Positions 20,175 through 30,168 are shown, counted from the first letter of the stretch. The stretch is 64,000 nt of DNA from Pseudoduganella sp. (GCA_021323265.1 JAJTCO010000033.1:23930-87929); one strand, 5' to 3'. The notes: generated by a model from the sequence alone, not told the origin. Program-made: numbers and translations.

Positions 20175-20777
20175 ATGCTCGACACTTCGACCGAACACCA
20201 ATCCGCCGACCAACTGATGGCTGCCTTCCAGCGCGGCGCCGGCGTGCAACCGAACTGGCAATTGACGCCGGAATTCATGGAATTGCTGGGCAAGCTGGTG
20301 GCCACGGCCATCGGCGGCGCGCATAGCCTGCTGGCCGCGCGCGCCGAGCTGAAACGCGACATCCATGCCGACGCGACCGTGGTGGTGGTGCGCAACAATA
20401 ATCCCCTCAAGTTCCTGCCCGACAGCCAGTCGGCGCTGACCCAGATGCTGCGCAAGAAGATGCCCGGCTTCATGGGGCCGGTCGAGGCGCTGGAAGATGC
20501 CTTTGCCGACCTGTCCGCCCACCAGCAATGCGCGATGGCGGGCATGGAGGGCGCGGTGGCCGAAGCACTGGCGCGCATCGCGCCGGAAGCCATCGAGGCG
20601 CGCCAGCGCAGCGGCCTGCTGGCGTCGGCCGTGCCGGCGCTGCGCAAGGCGGCGCTGTGGGATCGCTACTGCGCCAGCCACGCGGCGCTGGTCGAGGCTT
20701 CGGCCGCCGATTTCCATGGCGCGCTGGGCGATGCATTCTTGGGCGCCTACGAGCGTCGGTTGGACGAACTGGAGTAA
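20175..20777 (+). CDS. Stand-alone protein resembling the C-terminal domain of T6SS FHA protein TagH (no FHA domain)
   Basis: VVVVRNNNPLKFLPDSQSALTQMLRKKMPGFMGPVEALEDAFADLSAHQQCAMAGMEGAVAEALARIAPEAIEA...ALRKAALWDRYCASHAAL resembles the TagH/VI_FHA C-terminal signature as recalled; no N-terminal FHA sequence. Confidence 0.7.
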   Translation: MLDTSTEHQSADQLMAAFQRGAGVQPNWQLTPEFMELLGKLVATAIGGAHSLLAARAELKRDIHADATVVVVRNNNPLKFLPDSQSALTQMLRKKMPGFMGPVEALEDAFADLSAHQQCAMAGMEGAVAEALARIAPEAIEARQRSGLLASAVPALRKAALWDRYCASHAALVEASAADFHGALGDAFLGAYERRLDELE

Positions 20778-20780
20778 AAC

Positions 20781-21551
20781 ATGGCCGATATGTCCCAGCG
20801 CCTGGCGCTCAATGTGGCGGAGGTCAGCTCCGTCGGCGGGCGCGCTTCCAACCAGGATGCGATCGGCCGTGCCGAACGCGGTGAACTGGCTTGCTTCGTC
20901 GTGTCCGACGGTGCCGGCGGCCATGAGGGCGGGGAGGTTGCCGCCCGCACGGTGGTGCAATCCGTGCTCTCGACGTTCGGGCAGAAGGCGGCTTTTGGCG
21001 CCGATGCCACGCCGGCCATGCTGGCCGAGGCGGCCATTGCCGTCGCGCGCAGCAAGCAGCAGCGTCCGGCCCTGCAGGGCATGAGCGCCACCGTGGCGCT
21101 GGCGCTGGTGGACCGCGCCGGTGGCCAGGCGACCTGGGCGCACATGGGCGACACGCGCATTTACCTGTTTCGTGCCGGACGCCTGCTGCAGGCCACGCGC
21201 GACCACAGCATGGTGCAGCAGATGATCGATGCCGGCCTGGCAGCGGGCGCCGATCCGCGCAGCCATCCCAAGCGCAACGTGCTGTATGCCGCCATCGGCA
21301 CCGAGAACGAGGTGCAGCCGTCGGTGCAGCCGCCGCTGGCGCTGCGCCCAGGCGACGCTATCCTGATCTGTACCGACGGCTTGTGGGAGTGGGTGGCCGA
21401 GCCGCAGATGGAGATGCTGCTGGCGCAGTCGGCCGACGCACAGCAATGGCTGGACGCCATCTGCGCCCTGGCCGACGAGCGTTCCGGCCTGGTGCACAAG
21501 GCGCGCGACAATTTCAGCGCGCAGGCCATCCTGATCGGGGAGGCGCCATGA
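20781..21551 (+). CDS. PP2C family serine/threonine phosphatase (PppA/Stp-like)
   Basis: GGRASNQDAIGRAERGELACFVVSDGAGGHEGGEVAARTVV; ATWAHMGDTRIYLFRAG; ILICTDGLWEWV. Confidence 0.92.
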   Translation: MADMSQRLALNVAEVSSVGGRASNQDAIGRAERGELACFVVSDGAGGHEGGEVAARTVVQSVLSTFGQKAAFGADATPAMLAEAAIAVARSKQQRPALQGMSATVALALVDRAGGQATWAHMGDTRIYLFRAGRLLQATRDHSMVQQMIDAGLAAGADPRSHPKRNVLYAAIGTENEVQPSVQPPLALRPGDAILICTDGLWEWVAEPQMEMLLAQSADAQQWLDAICALADERSGLVHKARDNFSAQAILIGEAP

Positions 21552-23116
21552 ACAAGGCCGCTGAATTGCCGAACTCCCTGCCGCTCGGCACGCGCCTGGC
21601 GGAGTTCGAAATCCGCGAAGTGATCGGGGAGGGCGGCTTCGGCATCGTCTACCTGGCCTTCGACCATTCGCTGCAGCGCACCGTGGCGATCAAGGAATAC
21701 ATGCCGACGGCGCTGGCGTCGCGCGCTTCGGACCATACCGTGTCGGTGCGCTCCAAGCGGCATGCGGAAGCGTTCGGTGCCGGCTTGCGCAGCTTTATCA
21801 ACGAGGCGCGCCTGCTGGCGCAGTTCGACCACCCGGCCCTGGTCAAGGTGTACCGCTTCTGGGAGCTGCACGGCACGGCCTACATGGCCATGCGCTACTA
21901 CGAAGGCCGTACCTTCAAGGCGGTGTGCCGCGACAATCCTGAACTGGTGAACGAGGCCTGGCTGAAGGGCTTGCTGAAGCCCGTGCTGGGTGCGCTGGAA
22001 GCCCTGTACGCGGCCAACATCCTGCACCGTGACGTCTCGCCGGAGAACATCATGATCCAGCCGGACGGCCAGCCCGTGCTGCTCGACTTCGGCGCCGCGC
22101 GCCAGATCGTGCAGGACATGGCGCAATCGCTGACCGTGATCCTGAAGCCGGGCTTTGCGCCGGTCGAGCAGTATGCCGACGACGAGTCGATGCGGCAGGG
22201 CCCCTGGACGGACATCTATTCGCTGTCGGCCGTGATGTACGCGGCCATCACCGGCAAGGCGCCGCCGGCGGCGGTGGCGCGCATGCTGAACGATCCGACC
22301 GAGCCGCTGGCGGTGAGCGGGCGCGAAGGCTACAGCACGCAGTTCCTCGACGCCATCGACCGCGGCATGGCGGTCCGGCCGGAAGTGCGGCCGCAGTCGA
22401 TCGCTGAATTCGCCGCGTTGCTGGGTATCGGCGAGCGGCCTGCCGCTGCCGCCTTGCCGCCGGTTGCCCCCGCCGGTGGCGCGGCCAAGGCCGCTGCCGT
22501 CGCCGCCGCGGCAGTGCCGGTCCAACGCCCGGCCGCCGCCAAGGCGCCGGCCAGTGTCGGCGTCCAACCAGGCGCCAAGCCCGGCGCCAAGGCCATCGCC
22601 AAGCCGGACCCCAAGGCTGGCGCGCGCGCCACGCCCGACGCCAAGCGCATGCTGGCCGGCGCCGGCATGGCCGCGCTGCTGCTGTCCGTGGCCGGCGCGT
22701 TCTGGTTGGCCGGCGGCAGCCCGGCCGCGCCGCCCGGCCCGCAAGTCACGCAGGTTGTGCAAGCCGAAGCGCGTCCAGTGCCGGCGGCGCCGGAAGGGGC
22801 GGCCGCGCAGAGCGCCAGCGCAGCCGTCAGCGAAACCGCCGCTGCCGCCAGCGCGAGCGCAAGCGCAAGCGCCCAGGCCGCCGTGCGCGCGCCAGCTGCA
22901 CCGACCACGGGCAGCGTCAGCATCGCAGTCCAGCCCTGGGCTACAATCTACGTTGACGGCGTCCAGAAAGGTATCACGCCGCCTTTGAAGAAATTGACGT
23001 TGCCACTGGGCGAACATGTGATTCGCCTGGAGAACCCCAACTTCCCAGCTCATGTGCAGAAAGTCACCGTCGAGGCCAGGAAGCCCGTGACCATCAAGCA
23101 CGATTTTGGAAAATGA
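21548..23116 (+). CDS. Serine/threonine protein kinase with TM segment and C-terminal PEGA domain
   Basis: IGEGGFGIVYLAFDHSLQRTVAIKEY; ILHRDVSPENIMIQ; LLDFGAARQ; AGMAALLLSVAGAFWLAGG TM; SVSIAVQPWATIYVDGVQKGITPPLKKLTLPLGEHVIRLENPNF PEGA. Confidence 0.9.
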   Translation: MNKAAELPNSLPLGTRLAEFEIREVIGEGGFGIVYLAFDHSLQRTVAIKEYMPTALASRASDHTVSVRSKRHAEAFGAGLRSFINEARLLAQFDHPALVKVYRFWELHGTAYMAMRYYEGRTFKAVCRDNPELVNEAWLKGLLKPVLGALEALYAANILHRDVSPENIMIQPDGQPVLLDFGAARQIVQDMAQSLTVILKPGFAPVEQYADDESMRQGPWTDIYSLSAVMYAAITGKAPPAAVARMLNDPTEPLAVSGREGYSTQFLDAIDRGMAVRPEVRPQSIAEFAALLGIGERPAAAALPPVAPAGGAAKAAAVAAAAVPVQRPAAAKAPASVGVQPGAKPGAKAIAKPDPKAGARATPDAKRMLAGAGMAALLLSVAGAFWLAGGSPAAPPGPQVTQVVQAEARPVPAAPEGAAAQSASAAVSETAAAASASASASAQAAVRAPAAPTTGSVSIAVQPWATIYVDGVQKGITPPLKKLTLPLGEHVIRLENPNFPAHVQKVTVEARKPVTIKHDFGK

Positions 23117-23586
23117 AGAACAAGAACTATCTGATCGCAGCCGCGCTGCTGCTGGCAGGCTGCGCCCATACCGGACCGCAGCAACAAACCGCGCCGCAAG
23201 GCAATCCCGCCGCGCAGGATGCGGCGCCCGTCGCGGCCAAGCCGGCCGTTGCCGTGCTGCCGGCCTTGCCGGCAGAACTGCCGCCGGCGCGTAAGGCATT
23301 GAACGCAGGCATAGAGATGTACAAGGCTGGCAACTTCAACGGCGCCATCAAGCAGCTTGGCACCGCGCCCGAGCTGGCCAATGCCGAGGTGCCGCTGCAA
23401 TTGGAGGCGCTGAAGTACAGCGCCTTCAGCTACTGCGTCACCCAGCGCAGCACGCTGTGCCGCCAGCAATTTGCCAAGGCGTTCAAGCTCGACAAGTCGT
23501 TCGACCTGAGCCCGGGCGAGAAAGGGCACCCGCTCTGGACGCCGTCGTTCGAACGGGCGCGCAAGGAAGCTGGCAGGAAGAAGTAA
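23113..23586 (+). CDS. TssQ-like T6SS-associated lipoprotein
   Basis: Lipobox LLLAGC; KALNAGIEMYKAGNFNGAIKQLG...LKYSAFSYCVTQRSTLCRQQFAKAFKLDKSFDLSPGEKGHPLWTPSFERARK; overlaps kinase stop by 4 nt. Confidence 0.65.
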   Translation: MKNKNYLIAAALLLAGCAHTGPQQQTAPQGNPAAQDAAPVAAKPAVAVLPALPAELPPARKALNAGIEMYKAGNFNGAIKQLGTAPELANAEVPLQLEALKYSAFSYCVTQRSTLCRQQFAKAFKLDKSFDLSPGEKGHPLWTPSFERARKEAGRKK

Positions 23587-23589
23587 GAA

Positions 23590-23775
23590 TTAATGGACGA
23601 CGCGTAGTGCCGGGGTATGACGCAACAAGTTGACGATTTCTTCATCCTCGAAACCGTTTCGCTTCAGGAAGATCCAGGCGTGGATGCTGCCCGCTTCCAC
23701 GTTGATCCGCATGGCGATTTGAATGACATCCTGCGAAGCGAATTCCGTAGCCGCCAGTTGTGTTCTGGTGTTCAT
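23590..23775 (-). CDS. Small hypothetical protein (61 aa)
   Basis: MNTRTQLAATEFASQDVIQIAMRINVEAGSIHAWIFLKRNGFEDEEIVNLLRHTPALRVVH; balanced composition unlike GC-rich spurious ORFs. Confidence 0.55.
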   Translation of the reverse strand: MNTRTQLAATEFASQDVIQIAMRINVEAGSIHAWIFLKRNGFEDEEIVNLLRHTPALRVVH

Positions 23776-23977
23776 ATTGATTACCCTCGCGTCACAACCC
23801 GTTATCCCAGACGGGCTCTCAAGCTTATAGTCACACTTTCTTCCCTAAATTTCCAATAGAAAGCGATCTGGTGCGGCAAGCGCACCACGTTGTGTTCATG
23901 CTTCGGACAACATTGTCCCGTCCACCAAAGCGACTCGGCGTCCGCGCCGGACCCCAGGGGGGACCGGGGCTGATCTG

Positions 23978-24835
23978 TCAGGCGGGGCCGGTGGCGACGG
24001 GGCGGGTGGGAATGGCGCACCATTCGGACCAGGAGCCGGGGTAGAGGGCGGCGCCTGGCAGGCCGGCGACTTCCAGGGCCAGCAGGTTGTGGCAGGCGGT
24101 GACGCCGGAGCCGCATTGCATCACGGCGTGGTGCGGGGTGCCGACGATGGGGGCGAGTTCCTGCTGCAGCGTGGCGGCGTCCTTGAAGCGGCCGTCGGCC
24201 TGCAGGTTGTCCTTGAAGAAGCGGTTGCGCGCGCCGGGGATGTGGCCGCCCACCGGGTCGATGGTTTCGTTCTCGCCGCGGAAGCGGTCGTTGGCGCGGG
24301 CGTCCACCACCTGCAGGCGGGCGCTGGCGAGGTTCTCTTCCACTTGCGCTGCCGTGACGGTGCGTACCAGTGCGGGACGTTCGGCAATATTGCCGCGCGG
24401 GCGTTGCGGGGCCGGGGCCGTGACCAGCGGCAGGCCGGCCGCGTTCCAGGCAGCCAGGCCGCCGTCCAGCACGGCGACCGCGTCATGCCCGAGCCAGCGC
24501 AGCAGCCACCACAGGCGCGCGGCGTACATGCCGCCCTGCGCGTCGTAGGCCACCACCTGGCTGTCGTCGTCGATGCCCCAGGCGCGCAGCGTGGCGAGCA
24601 GGGCGGCGCGTTCGGGCAGCGGGTGGCGACCGCGGAACACGCCGTCGGCGCCGTTCTTGGGGCCGGACAGGTCGGTGTCGAGGTGGGCGAACTGGGCGTT
24701 CTGCAGGTGGCCTTCGGCGTAGGCGGCGCGGCCGAGGGCCGGGTCCATCAGGTCGTGGCGGCAGTCGAGGATGACCCATTGCGGGTCGTCCAGGTGCTGT
24801 GCGAGGGTGTGGGCGTCGATCAGGGTGGTGTACAT
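23978..24835 (-). CDS. sseA: Sulfurtransferase (tandem rhodanese, 3-mercaptopyruvate sulfurtransferase-like)
   Basis: WVILDCRHDLMDPALGRAAYAEGHLQNAQFAHLDTDLSG; active site CGSGVTACHNLLAL. Confidence 0.9.
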   Translation of the reverse strand: MYTTLIDAHTLAQHLDDPQWVILDCRHDLMDPALGRAAYAEGHLQNAQFAHLDTDLSGPKNGADGVFRGRHPLPERAALLATLRAWGIDDDSQVVAYDAQGGMYAARLWWLLRWLGHDAVAVLDGGLAAWNAAGLPLVTAPAPQRPRGNIAERPALVRTVTAAQVEENLASARLQVVDARANDRFRGENETIDPVGGHIPGARNRFFKDNLQADGRFKDAATLQQELAPIVGTPHHAVMQCGSGVTACHNLLALEVAGLPGAALYPGSWSEWCAIPTRPVATGPA

Positions 24836-24843
24836 GCGTGTCC

Positions 24844-25758
24844 TTAAACTTCGCTGGCAATCGGGTCGGTCTGGGAAATGGCTTTGCCCTTGTCCGTGTT
24901 GCGCGTATTGTAAAACGTGGCTGCCACACCGGACAGCACGATGATCGCCATGCCCAGCCAGCTCAGCCAGTCAAAGCTGTCGGCGAACAGCAGCACGCCC
25001 CAGATACTGGAAAACACGATGCCGCTGTACTGCAGGTTGGCCACCACCAGCGTCTTGCCGACACGGTAGGCGCGCGTCATGGCCACTTGCGCGGCGGTGG
25101 CGCACAAGCCCGTGCCCAGCAGGAGGAGGGCGCCGTAGCCGTTGTCGAGCGGGCTCCAGTGCCAGCCGGCGCCGATCACGTGGCCGCCGAAGCCGGCCAC
25201 GAAATTCATGCCGGCGAAATAGAACACGACGCGGCTTTCCGGCTCGCCGGCCAGGCCCAGCTTGCGCACCTGCATGTAGGCCATGGCGGTCAGCACGGAA
25301 GAGCCGAGCGCCACCAGGGCCGGCATCAGCTGGTTGGCGTGGAAGGCCGGCTGCAGCAGGCAGGTCACGCCGACGAAGCTGAAGGCGACGGCCAGGATCA
25401 GCGGCCATTCGACGTGGTTCTTGCGCTGCCACCAGCCATGGCCGAACAGCCAGGCCGCGATCCAGATCGGCGACAGGTAGTTCAGCGTCATGGCCGTGGC
25501 CAGGGGGAGGGCGGCGATGGTGTAGTACCACAGCCAGAGGGAGGCCACGCCGACCACGCAGCGCCACAGGTGCGCGTAGGGCATGCTGGTCTTGAACGAT
25601 CCGCCCTGCAGGCGGATCATGGAGCCGAGGATCACGATGCCGATGATCCCGCGGTACATCACGATCTCTGAAGTGCTGAAGAGTCCCGATGCCAGTTTCA
25701 CGCACACCCCCATGGCGGCGAACAGGAAACTGGCAAGTAGCATCCAGAGTGATTGCAT
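24844..25758 (-). CDS. EamA/DMT family transporter
   Basis: MQSLWMLLASFLFAAMGVCVKLASG...EIVMYRGIIGIVILGS; about ten TM helices; EamA-type repeats. Confidence 0.88.
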   Translation of the reverse strand: MQSLWMLLASFLFAAMGVCVKLASGLFSTSEIVMYRGIIGIVILGSMIRLQGGSFKTSMPYAHLWRCVVGVASLWLWYYTIAALPLATAMTLNYLSPIWIAAWLFGHGWWQRKNHVEWPLILAVAFSFVGVTCLLQPAFHANQLMPALVALGSSVLTAMAYMQVRKLGLAGEPESRVVFYFAGMNFVAGFGGHVIGAGWHWSPLDNGYGALLLLGTGLCATAAQVAMTRAYRVGKTLVVANLQYSGIVFSSIWGVLLFADSFDWLSWLGMAIIVLSGVAATFYNTRNTDKGKAISQTDPIASEV

Positions 25759-26870
25759 CAGACTACCAGCTTGCTGTCCAGCTTGCTCCGGTACCATTCA
25801 TGGAAGTGCTGCATGCCGTCTTCCATCGGGGATTGGTAGGGACCGGCATCGTTTTCGCCGCGTTCCAGCAGGATCTTGCGGCCGGCATCCATGCGCATGC
25901 CGATTTCATCGTCCTCGACGCAGGTTTCCATGTAGGCGGCCCGCTCGGCTTCGATGAATTCGCGCTCGAACAGTACGATCTCTTCCGGATAGTAGAACTC
26001 CACCACGTTCCTGGTGCGGTTCGGGCCGTCCGGCCACAGGGTCGACACCACCAGCACGTGCGGGTACCACTCCACCATGATGTTGGGGTAGAGCGTGAGC
26101 CAGATCGCGCCATGCTTGGGCGGTTCGCCATTGCGGAACTTGAGCAGCTGCTCGTGCCACTTCTGGTAGGTGTCCGAACCGGACTTCTTCAGGCCGCGGT
26201 TTACGCCCACCGTCTGCACGCTGTAGTCGGTGCCGAACTCCCAGCGCAGGTCGTCGCACGTGACGAAGCTGCCCAGGCCCGGATGGAAGGGCTCGACGTG
26301 ATAATCCTCCAGGTAGACCTCGATGAAGGTCTTCCAGTTGTATTCGCACTCGTGCACTTCCACGTGGTCCAGCATGAAGCCGCTGAAATCGAGGTCCTTG
26401 GTCACGGACAGCGTCTTCAGCTTGTCCATCACGTTGTAGCCGTTTTGCTCGAACAGCAGGCCGTTCCAGTTTTGCAGCTGCGCCTTGGGCAGGTTCAGGC
26501 ACGGGGTGTCCGGGAAGTGCGGGGCGCCAATCAGCTCGCCTTTCAGGTCGTAGGTCCAGCGGTGCAGCGGGCAGACGATGGTCTCTGCGTTGCCGCGGCC
26601 ATTGAACATCAGCGCCTGGCGGTGGCGGCATACATTCGACAGCAGTTCGATACCATTGGCGTTACGGACCAGCATGCGGCCTTCATTTTCAGCCGCCAGC
26701 GTGGCAAAGTCACCAACGTTTGGCACCATCAGCTCGTGGCCGACGTAACGCGGACCTTTCTTGAATAGTTCCTGCATTTCACGCTGCAGCAGCGTTTCGT
26801 CAAAATAGACGTTGACTGGAAGTTGCGCGTTCGAACGCGCCAGCTTGGCGTGGCTACCCAGATCGGACAT
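25758..26870 (-). CDS. Rieske [2Fe-2S] aromatic ring-hydroxylating dioxygenase alpha-subunit family protein
   Basis: Rieske motif CRHRQALMFNGRGNAETIVCPLHRWTYDLKGEL; mononuclear iron region FIEVYLEDYHVEPFHPGL. Confidence 0.92.
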   Translation of the reverse strand: MSDLGSHAKLARSNAQLPVNVYFDETLLQREMQELFKKGPRYVGHELMVPNVGDFATLAAENEGRMLVRNANGIELLSNVCRHRQALMFNGRGNAETIVCPLHRWTYDLKGELIGAPHFPDTPCLNLPKAQLQNWNGLLFEQNGYNVMDKLKTLSVTKDLDFSGFMLDHVEVHECEYNWKTFIEVYLEDYHVEPFHPGLGSFVTCDDLRWEFGTDYSVQTVGVNRGLKKSGSDTYQKWHEQLLKFRNGEPPKHGAIWLTLYPNIMVEWYPHVLVVSTLWPDGPNRTRNVVEFYYPEEIVLFEREFIEAERAAYMETCVEDDEIGMRMDAGRKILLERGENDAGPYQSPMEDGMQHFHEWYRSKLDSKLVV

Positions 26871-27128
26871 CCAAACCCCCCTTAATTAAATATCAAACCA
26901 AGAAGAGAAAGATCCGCAAAGACCTGAATTCAGAGAATAAAAACGGTATTTCGGACAGAACCGGAGATTATAGCGCGAAATGGACTATCTTCGCTGAACT
27001 TTCTGGGGTGGGGCGCCCGCTAGCTTGCATGGCAGGATTTGCAACGTTCTGCCCGGTTTAGAAGGGGCTTTTTAGACCCGCAACGGGACTTTGCTCTAAA
27101 ATAGCGGGCTACACTCAAGTGATACATC

Positions 27129-27368
27129 ATGTCCAAGAAAATGAATGCGCCCGCCACCTTCGAGGAAGCCATGGCAGAACTGGCCCAGCTGGTGAGCCAG
27201 ATGGAGGCCGGCCAGCTGCCGCTGGAAGCGTCCGTCGCCGCCTACGCGCGCGGCTCGGAACTGGTGAAGTTCTGCGCCGGCCAGCTCGACAAGGTCGAAG
27301 CCCAGGTCAAGGTCCTGGAAGGCGACATGCTCAAGCCCTTCGCCGAAGGCGAGGAGGCCGCCCAATGA
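27129..27368 (+). CDS. xseB: Exodeoxyribonuclease VII small subunit
   Basis: ATFEEAMAELAQLVSQMEAGQLPLEASVAAYARGSELVKFCAGQLDKVEAQVKVLEG. Confidence 0.95.
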   Translation: MSKKMNAPATFEEAMAELAQLVSQMEAGQLPLEASVAAYARGSELVKFCAGQLDKVEAQVKVLEGDMLKPFAEGEEAAQ

Positions 27369-28255
27369 CCGCATCGTTCCAGGATTGGATGAAGACCGTG
27401 CAAGCCGGCATGGAGCAGGACCTGGCGTCCTACCTGCCGGCTGCGGACGCGGTCCCCGCCAAGCTGCACGCCGCCATGCGCTACGCCGTCCTCGACGGCG
27501 GCAAGCGCGTGCGCCCGCTGCTGGTGCACGCGGCCGGCGCCCTGTTCGGCGCCGATGCGCAAGCCCTGAGCCGCGCCGCCGCGGCCTTGGAAATGATCCA
27601 TGCCTACTCGCTGGTGCACGACGACATGCCTTGCATGGACGACGATGCACTGCGCCGCGGCAAGCCGACCGTGCACGTGGCGTATGACGAGGCGACCGCC
27701 CTGCTGGTGGGCGATGCGCTGCAGGCGCAGGCCTTCTCGGTGCTGGCGCATGCGGAGGCGCTGCCGCCGGCGCGCCTGGTGGGCATGCTGCGCCTCCTGG
27801 CCGACGCCGCCGGTTCTGCCGGCATGTGCGGCGGCCAGGCCATCGACCTCGATAGCGTGGGCCTGAGCCTGACGCTGGAACAGCTCGAACGCATGCACCA
27901 GTTGAAGACCGGCGCCCTGCTGCGCGCTTCGGTCGTGCTGGGCGCGATGGCGGGCAAGGATTTGACGCAAGCCGAGCTGGCGGCGCTGCACGCTTATGCG
28001 CGCGCCATCGGCCTGGCATTCCAGGTGGTCGACGACGTGCTCGACGCCACCGCCGATTCGGCCACGCTGGGCAAGACCGCCGGCAAGGATGCGGCGGACA
28101 ACAAGCCGACCTACGTCTCCATCCTGGGACTGGAGCCGTCGATCGCCCTGGCGGAAAAACTGCGGCAGGAGGCGCACGCTGCGCTGACGCCGTTCGGAGA
28201 ACAAGCTCTGCGCCTGCGTGAACTCGCAGACCTGATCGTGCAGAGGAAGGCATAA
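27365..28255 (+). CDS. ispA: Polyprenyl (farnesyl) diphosphate synthase
   Basis: LDGGKRVRPLLVHAAG; MIHAYSLVHDDMPCMDDDALRRGKPTVH; FQVVDDVLDAT. Confidence 0.95.
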   Translation: MTASFQDWMKTVQAGMEQDLASYLPAADAVPAKLHAAMRYAVLDGGKRVRPLLVHAAGALFGADAQALSRAAAALEMIHAYSLVHDDMPCMDDDALRRGKPTVHVAYDEATALLVGDALQAQAFSVLAHAEALPPARLVGMLRLLADAAGSAGMCGGQAIDLDSVGLSLTLEQLERMHQLKTGALLRASVVLGAMAGKDLTQAELAALHAYARAIGLAFQVVDDVLDATADSATLGKTAGKDAADNKPTYVSILGLEPSIALAEKLRQEAHAALTPFGEQALRLRELADLIVQRKA

Positions 28256-30124
28256 ATGAAACTGCTTGACACCATCAACAATCCTGCGGACCTGCGCAAG
28301 CTGTCGCGCCACCAACTCACGCCGCTGGCAGAGGAGCTGCGCTCCTTCCTGCTCGATTCCGTGTCCAAGACGGGCGGCCACCTGTCGTCCAACCTGGGCA
28401 CGGTGGAGCTGACCGTCGCGCTGCACTACGTGTTCAATACGCCGCAAGACCGTATCGTGTGGGACGTGGGCCACCAGACCTATTCGCACAAGATCCTGAC
28501 CGGCCGCCGCGACAAGTTCCATACCCTGCGCCAGTTCGACGGCATTTCCGGCTTCCCGCGCCGGGTGGAGTCCGAATACGACACCTTCGGCACCGCGCAC
28601 TCGTCGACGTCGATTTCGGCCGCGCTGGGGATGGCCATGGGCGCCAAGATCAAGGGCGAGCACCGCCATTCGATTGCCGTGATCGGCGACGGTTCGATGA
28701 CCGCGGGCATGGCCTTCGAGGCCTTGAACAATGCGGGCGTGCAGAAGGACTGCAACCTGCTGGTGATCCTGAACGACAACGACATGTCGATCTCGCCGCC
28801 GGTGGGCGCCCTGAACCGCTACCTGGCGCGCCTGATGTCGGGCCAGTTCTACGCGGCGTCGAAGAATGTCGCCAAGTCGGTGCTGCCAGGCCCGCTGCTG
28901 GAAGTGGCCAAGCGCCTGGAAGAACACGCCAAGGGCATGGTGGTGCCGGCCACCATGTTCGAAGAACTGGGCTTCAACTATATCGGCCCGATCGACGGCC
29001 ACGACCTCGATTCGCTGATCCCGACCCTGCAGAACATCAAGCAGCTCAAGGGCCCGCAGTTCCTGCACGTGGTGACGCGCAAGGGCCAGGGCTACAAGCT
29101 GGCCGAGGCCGAGCCTGTCCTGTACCACGGTACCGGCAAGTTCAATCCTGCCGAAGGCATCAAGCCGGCGCTGGCGCCGTCCAAGAAGACCTATACCGAA
29201 GTGTTCGGCGACTGGCTGTGCGACATGGCCAAGGCCGACAAGCGCCTGGTCGGCATCACCCCCGCCATGCGCGAGGGCTCGGGCATGGTGCGCTTCGACA
29301 AGGAATACCCGGACCGCTACTTCGACGTGGGCATCGCCGAGCAGCACTCGGTCACCTTCGGCGCGGGCCTGGCCTGCGAGGGCCTGAAGCCGGTGGTGGC
29401 GATCTACTCCACCTTCCTGCAGCGCGCCTACGACCAGCTGATCCACGACGTGGCGCTGCAGGACCTGGACGTGACCTTCGCGCTGGACCGCGCGGGGCTG
29501 GTGGGCGCCGATGGCGCCACCCACGCCGGCAACTATGACCTGGCCTACCTGCGCTGCATCCCGAACATGGTGGTGATGGCGCCGTCCGACGAGAACGAAT
29601 GCCGCCAGATGCTGAGCACGGCCTACCATTACCCGGGTCCGGCAGCCGTGCGCTATCCGCGCGGTGCGGGCATCGGCGCGGCGATCCAGCAGGAGCTGAC
29701 CACGCTGCCGATCGGCAAGGGCGATATCCGCCGCAAGGGCCAGAAGATTGCGATCCTGGCCTTCGGTTCGATGGTGGCGCCGGCCATGGGCGCGGCCGAA
29801 CTGTTGAACGCCACGGTGGCCAATATGCGCTTCGTGAAGCCGCTGGACGTGGAACTGGTCAAGCAGCTGGCAGCCGAGCATGACTACCTGGTGACGGTCG
29901 AAGAGGGGTGCATCATGGGCGGCGCAGGCGCCGCCGTGGCCGAAGCCCTGGCGGCCGAGGGTATTTGCAAGCCGATCCAGATGCTCGGCCTGCCGGACAA
30001 GTTCATCGACCACGGCGACCCGGCCAAGCTGCTGGCGCTGGTGGGCCTGGATGCCGCCGGCATCGCGGCCTCGATCAAGGCGCGCTTTGGCGGCGAGCCA
30101 CGCTTGGTGGTGAACAACGGCTGA
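28256..30124 (+). CDS. dxs: 1-deoxy-D-xylulose-5-phosphate synthase
   Basis: [85 protein letters not shown]. Confidence 0.98.
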   Translation: MKLLDTINNPADLRKLSRHQLTPLAEELRSFLLDSVSKTGGHLSSNLGTVELTVALHYVFNTPQDRIVWDVGHQTYSHKILTGRRDKFHTLRQFDGISGFPRRVESEYDTFGTAHSSTSISAALGMAMGAKIKGEHRHSIAVIGDGSMTAGMAFEALNNAGVQKDCNLLVILNDNDMSISPPVGALNRYLARLMSGQFYAASKNVAKSVLPGPLLEVAKRLEEHAKGMVVPATMFEELGFNYIGPIDGHDLDSLIPTLQNIKQLKGPQFLHVVTRKGQGYKLAEAEPVLYHGTGKFNPAEGIKPALAPSKKTYTEVFGDWLCDMAKADKRLVGITPAMREGSGMVRFDKEYPDRYFDVGIAEQHSVTFGAGLACEGLKPVVAIYSTFLQRAYDQLIHDVALQDLDVTFALDRAGLVGADGATHAGNYDLAYLRCIPNMVVMAPSDENECRQMLSTAYHYPGPAAVRYPRGAGIGAAIQQELTTLPIGKGDIRRKGQKIAILAFGSMVAPAMGAAELLNATVANMRFVKPLDVELVKQLAAEHDYLVTVEEGCIMGGAGAAVAEALAAEGICKPIQMLGLPDKFIDHGDPAKLLALVGLDAAGIAASIKARFGGEPRLVVNNG

Positions 30125-30140
30125 CCGGCCTCCTACACGA

Positions 30141-30168
30141 AAAACGGCGCTGCGGCGCCGTTTTTTTT
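30141..30168 (+). terminator. Rho-independent terminator after dxs
   Basis: ACGGCGC-TGCG-GCGCCGT stem followed by T8. Confidence 0.9.

Noticed and set aside
22850-22880. Short GCGAGCGCAAGCGCAAGC repeat in the kinase linker
   Set aside because: Explained by a Ser-Ala-rich linker coding sequence; too short to call a phase-variable tract.
21161-23299. 712-aa minus-strand ORF over PP2C/kinase genes
   Set aside because: Antisense artefact; low-complexity Gly/Arg/Ala sequence.
26871-27128. AT-rich intergenic region considered for tRNA/sRNA or riboswitch
   Set aside because: No cloverleaf or conserved riboswitch motif recognised; probably promoter DNA for the divergent Rieske and xseB genes.
27242-30013. 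923-aa minus-strand ORF over ispA-dxs
   Set aside because: Antisense artefact of GC-rich third positions.
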